Of a stretch of DNA of 64,000 nucleotides, positions 61,544-64,000 are shown in pieces (position 1 is the first letter of the stretch; every line of letters begins with the position of its first letter). The notes beneath the pieces are model-generated. The model did not search any database and had not been told where the DNA came from. It saw only the letters and a program-made list of their open reading frames with translations. Source of the DNA: Jannaschia aquimarina (GTDB lineage: Bacteria > Pseudomonadota > Alphaproteobacteria > Rhodobacterales > Rhodobacteraceae); the NCBI RefSeq assembly GCF_000877395.1, contig NZ_JYFE01000050.1, forward strand, positions 1 through 64,000, in the 5' to 3' direction. Position numbers and translations under genes: made by a program.

Positions 61544-62911
61544 CTACTCGCGGAAAGCCCGGTTGAAGTAATCCGTCAGCGGCTTCACGAGATAGGCGAT
61601 GGGCGTCCGATCCTCTGTCCGGAGGTAGGCCTCGACCGGCATCCCCGGCAGAAGCGGCTGGGACAGGCGGTCGATCTCACCATCTTCAGGCAGAATATCG
61701 GCCGAGTAATAGGCACGCCGCGTCGCTTCGTCGATGAAGGCGTCCGGGCTGACCCGCACGACACGACCCGCAAGCTCGGGCGTTGTACGCGCATCGAAAG
61801 CCGGCAAGCGCAGGGTCACGGGCTGTCCGGGAAACACCTGGTCGATATGGATGGGCTCGACCTGACTGCGGATGACGAGCGGGCGATCCTGCGGCACGAG
61901 ATAGAGCACGGGATCGGCCGGGCGGATCACCGAACGCTCCGAAAAGACCTGAAGGTCATAGACCACTCCGGCGACAGGGGCCGTAATCTCCAGTCTGGAC
62001 AGCTGTTCTTCGAGCGCGCGCAAACGTTCGCCGAGTTCGACCTCGCGCACGCGCAGGTCACGCAATTCGGCGATGGCCTGCTCGCGCCGGTCGGTGGACA
62101 GGCGCACGATTTGAAGGTCGATCTCGGTGATGCGGCCCTCGGATTCAGCAACCGCCGCCTGCAGCTCACCGACCTGTCCCAGCAACCGGGCTTGTTCGCG
62201 CTGGAGCGACAGAACGCGCGGAGCCTGGGTCAGCCCCTGTGCCAGCAAGGTCTGCTGTGCGGTCAACTCTTCCTCGATGAAGGCGAGCTGCGTCTCGAGC
62301 GCCTCCCGCTGGGATTCGATCCCCTGGATCTGGGACGAAATCTGATCCTTGCGTCGACTCAACTGCTCGGTCTGCGTGGCGATCGACTCGGCACGGGCAT
62401 CGAACAGGTTTCGCTGACCCGTTACCGCATCGGCGATCTCTTCGTCCTCTGCCGCGGCATCGAGCAGGTCTTGATCGAATTCGAAGATGTCCTGATTGTC
62501 GCGCTCGGCTTCGAGGCGCGCGGACCGGGCTTCGAGGGCGCGGAGCTGGTCCTCCACGATCTCCGCCTCGGCCCGCAGCAGGGTGTCGTCGAGACGAAGC
62601 AGGATCTGGTTCTCGTCGACACGGTCGCCTTCACGCACGAAGATCTCTCCGACGACGCCGCCATCGGGATGCTGGACGACCTGGCGGTTATCCTCGACCG
62701 CCACGCGGCCCTGAGAAATGATTGCGCCCGAGATATTCGCGGTCGCCGCCCAGGTGCCGAACCCGCCCAGAAGGACGGACATCGCGATGATGCCCATCGT
62801 CATGTGGCGCTTGGCGGACCATCCTGAAGTCGGCGAAGCCGCGCTGGCTGGAATCGAGGCCCGATTGGCGGGGACCTTTGCCGTGGCGGCTTTGACCGGC
62901 AGCTTGGTCAT
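61544..62911 (-). CDS. type I secretion membrane fusion protein (HlyD family)
   Basis: A 455-residue adaptor of the HlyD/PrtE type. One transmembrane helix (about residues 37-57) is followed by a lipoyl half-motif (VVQHPDGGVVGEIFVREGDRV near residue 78), a long coiled-coil hairpin (residues 105-290) and the second half (LEITAPVAGVVYDLQVFS near residue 307), then a beta-barrel. It links the ABC transporter in the inner membrane to a TolC-type channel. The start overlaps the ABC gene stop (ATGA). Confidence 0.92.
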   Translation of the reverse strand: MTKLPVKAATAKVPANRASIPASAASPTSGWSAKRHMTMGIIAMSVLLGGFGTWAATANISGAIISQGRVAVEDNRQVVQHPDGGVVGEIFVREGDRVDENQILLRLDDTLLRAEAEIVEDQLRALEARSARLEAERDNQDIFEFDQDLLDAAAEDEEIADAVTGQRNLFDARAESIATQTEQLSRRKDQISSQIQGIESQREALETQLAFIEEELTAQQTLLAQGLTQAPRVLSLQREQARLLGQVGELQAAVAESEGRITEIDLQIVRLSTDRREQAIAELRDLRVREVELGERLRALEEQLSRLEITAPVAGVVYDLQVFSERSVIRPADPVLYLVPQDRPLVIRSQVEPIHIDQVFPGQPVTLRLPAFDARTTPELAGRVVRVSPDAFIDEATRRAYYSADILPEDGEIDRLSQPLLPGMPVEAYLRTEDRTPIAYLVKPLTDYFNRAFRE

Positions 62912-64000
62912 GTCACGCCCCCCGTACCGGGATTGGTCTTCTGCAGCAATTGCTGGTGGTTCTTCGTGACCCGCCGCAGAACGTCCTCACGGGGGCCAAA
63001 GGCGGTGCGCATCCCGTTTTCCATCATCAGCAAGGTCTCGCATTCCTGGATCGCTGCGGGTCGGTGCGCGATGATGACGACCGCGCCGCCGCGTTCCTTG
63101 TGATCGCGGATTGCCCGGTTCAGGGCCTGACTGCCTGCATTATCGAGATTGGAATTCGGCTCGTCCAGCACCAAGAGGACCGGGTTGCCATACATGGCCC
63201 GCGCTAGTCCGATCCGCTGGATCTGCCCGCCAGAGAGGCGGCCGCCAATGGCCGATACGGGGGTGTCGTAGCCCTTGGGCTGGGCGGTGATCATCTCGTG
63301 CGCACCTGCCGCCTTGGCCGCCTTCACCACTTCCTCGGGGTCCGGTTCGGGGGCCAGGCGGGCGATATTCTCTGCGATCGTGCCGTCGAACAGCGTTACC
63401 GTCTGAGGGAGGTAGCCGATCAGAGCGCCTAGAACGTCAGGATCGTATTGATCGAGGGTCGCAGTATCCAGGCGGATCTTGCCGCCCGCCGGCACCCAAA
63501 CCCCCGTCAGGGCTTTGGCGAGCGTCGTCTTCCCCGCGCCGGACGGCCCGATCACGCCCATCGCCTCGCCCGGGTTGATCGAGAAGGACACGCCGCGCAA
63601 GGAGGCCTGGCTCGCGCCGGGCGGGATGACGGTCACGGTTTCCGCAACGATGCGGGCCGCCGGCCGCGGAAGGGCGAGCCGCGGAGCTTCGGGTGGGGTC
63701 TCCGAGAGCAACTCGATGACCGCGCTACGGCCCCGGCGCGCGGCCTGCACGCTCTGCCACTGGCCGATCAGCATCTCGATCGGAGCGAGGGCGCGCCCCA
63801 TGAGAATTGATCCCGCGATCATCGCACCGGCGGTCAATTGTTCCTGCAGCACAAGCCATGCGCCGAGTCCGAGCATTGCCGATTGCAGGAAGAGACGCAG
63901 GGTCTTCGTGGTCACCGTGAAGAAACCCGACCGGTCGGACAGCGCGACGGTGCCGGCCAGCGACACCTCGCGCGCCTTGCGCCAGCGGGTAAAGGCGGAT
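62908..64000 (-). CDS. type I secretion ABC permease/ATPase, 5' part outside the window
   Basis: C-terminal 364 codons of a PrtD/LapB-type exporter, open to the window edge. The last membrane helices (LQSAMLGLGAWLVLQEQ, MIAGSILMGRALAP) precede the ATPase domain: Walker A GPSGAGKTT, signature LSGGQIQR, Walker B LLVLDEPNSNLD and the switch His in IIAHRP. With the HlyD gene it forms a type I exporter; RTX proteins such as the one at 18126-19892 are typical cargo, but the genes are 40 kb apart and no cargo is adjacent in view. Confidence 0.92.
   Translation of the reverse strand, partial: SAFTRWRKAREVSLAGTVALSDRSGFFTVTTKTLRLFLQSAMLGLGAWLVLQEQLTAGAMIAGSILMGRALAPIEMLIGQWQSVQAARRGRSAVIELLSETPPEAPRLALPRPAARIVAETVTVIPPGASQASLRGVSFSINPGEAMGVIGPSGAGKTTLAKALTGVWVPAGGKIRLDTATLDQYDPDVLGALIGYLPQTVTLFDGTIAENIARLAPEPDPEEVVKAAKAAGAHEMITAQPKGYDTPVSAIGGRLSGGQIQRIGLARAMYGNPVLLVLDEPNSNLDNAGSQALNRAIRDHKERGGAVVIIAHRPAAIQECETLLMMENGMRTAFGPREDVLRRVTKNHQQLLQKTNPGTGGVT

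Overview
The window is a GC-rich stretch of an alphaproteobacterial chromosome, most likely from the Rhodobacteraceae/Roseobacter group. Pointers to this are the alphaproteobacterial-type L36, the hemD - Mic60-like - hemY order, the PhyR-NepR-EcfG general stress cassette, DUF2783 and DUF6931 proteins, and a terminator-like repeat ending in GGGATATTT. Genes are dense and many overlap by 1-4 bases (ATGA, GTGA, TTGA). There are two tRNA genes. I see no rRNA, CRISPR array, insertion sequence or replication origin.

Layout. 1-1279: an FHA protein cut by the window edge and a DUF6931 protein, a pair I associate with type VI secretion loci. 1378-5081: urate breakdown (puuD, uraH, a fused puuE-uraD, allA) on two diverging strands. 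5159-9610: a tightly overlapping cluster of a fumarylacetoacetate hydrolase-like protein, a DUF2059 protein, a metallo-beta-lactamase-fold protein with an altered metal motif, a small membrane protein, an FAD monooxygenase and a DUF2783 protein, probably for an aromatic compound. 9621-18050: housekeeping genes (RluA-type pseudouridine synthase, 1-Cys peroxiredoxin, MarR regulator, rpmJ, tRNA-Val, dinB, SPFH/NfeD pair, pyrF) with several small membrane proteins. 18126-19892: an RTX repeat protein gene interrupted by an in-frame amber codon. 20030-26943: EVE and YciI proteins, gpsA, tsaD, hemD, Mic60-like, hemY, tRNA-Thr.

27411-38190 is one apparent minus-strand operon for the cell envelope: tamA, tamB, two separate pqiA halves, pqiB and pqiC. 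38307-46705 holds DUF2254, a formate/nitrite-type channel, DUF2945, a Crp/Fnr regulator, and the general stress response core (phyR, nepR, ecfG, a HWE/HisKA_2 kinase) followed by a phospholipase D-like gene. 46785-53325 is more accessory: a pilin-like protein, glyoxalase, OsmC, a degraded stretch at about 49076-49642, DUF1444, DUF817, thyX, and an AT-rich potassium-channel-like gene. 53843-62911 holds a glutamine-synthetase-like gene, CAP and TerB proteins, an outer membrane protein, mscS, and a phhB / acyltransferase / phosphodiesterase / RidA group. The right edge holds a type I secretion adaptor and ABC transporter, the usual exporter type for RTX proteins.

The main new observation is regulatory. 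Exact matches to the EcfG promoter consensus (GGAAC, 16-17 bases, CGTT) lie in front of nepR-ecfG, in front of a small membrane protein gene at 16946, and as a perfect palindrome between dinB and another small membrane protein gene. The last could fire in both directions. Two further one-mismatch sites are noted. A second observation is a pair of dispersed repeats (49 and 81 bp), each present twice, near 10.3-11.2 kb and 53.6-53.8 kb, in opposite orientation and in the same relative order.
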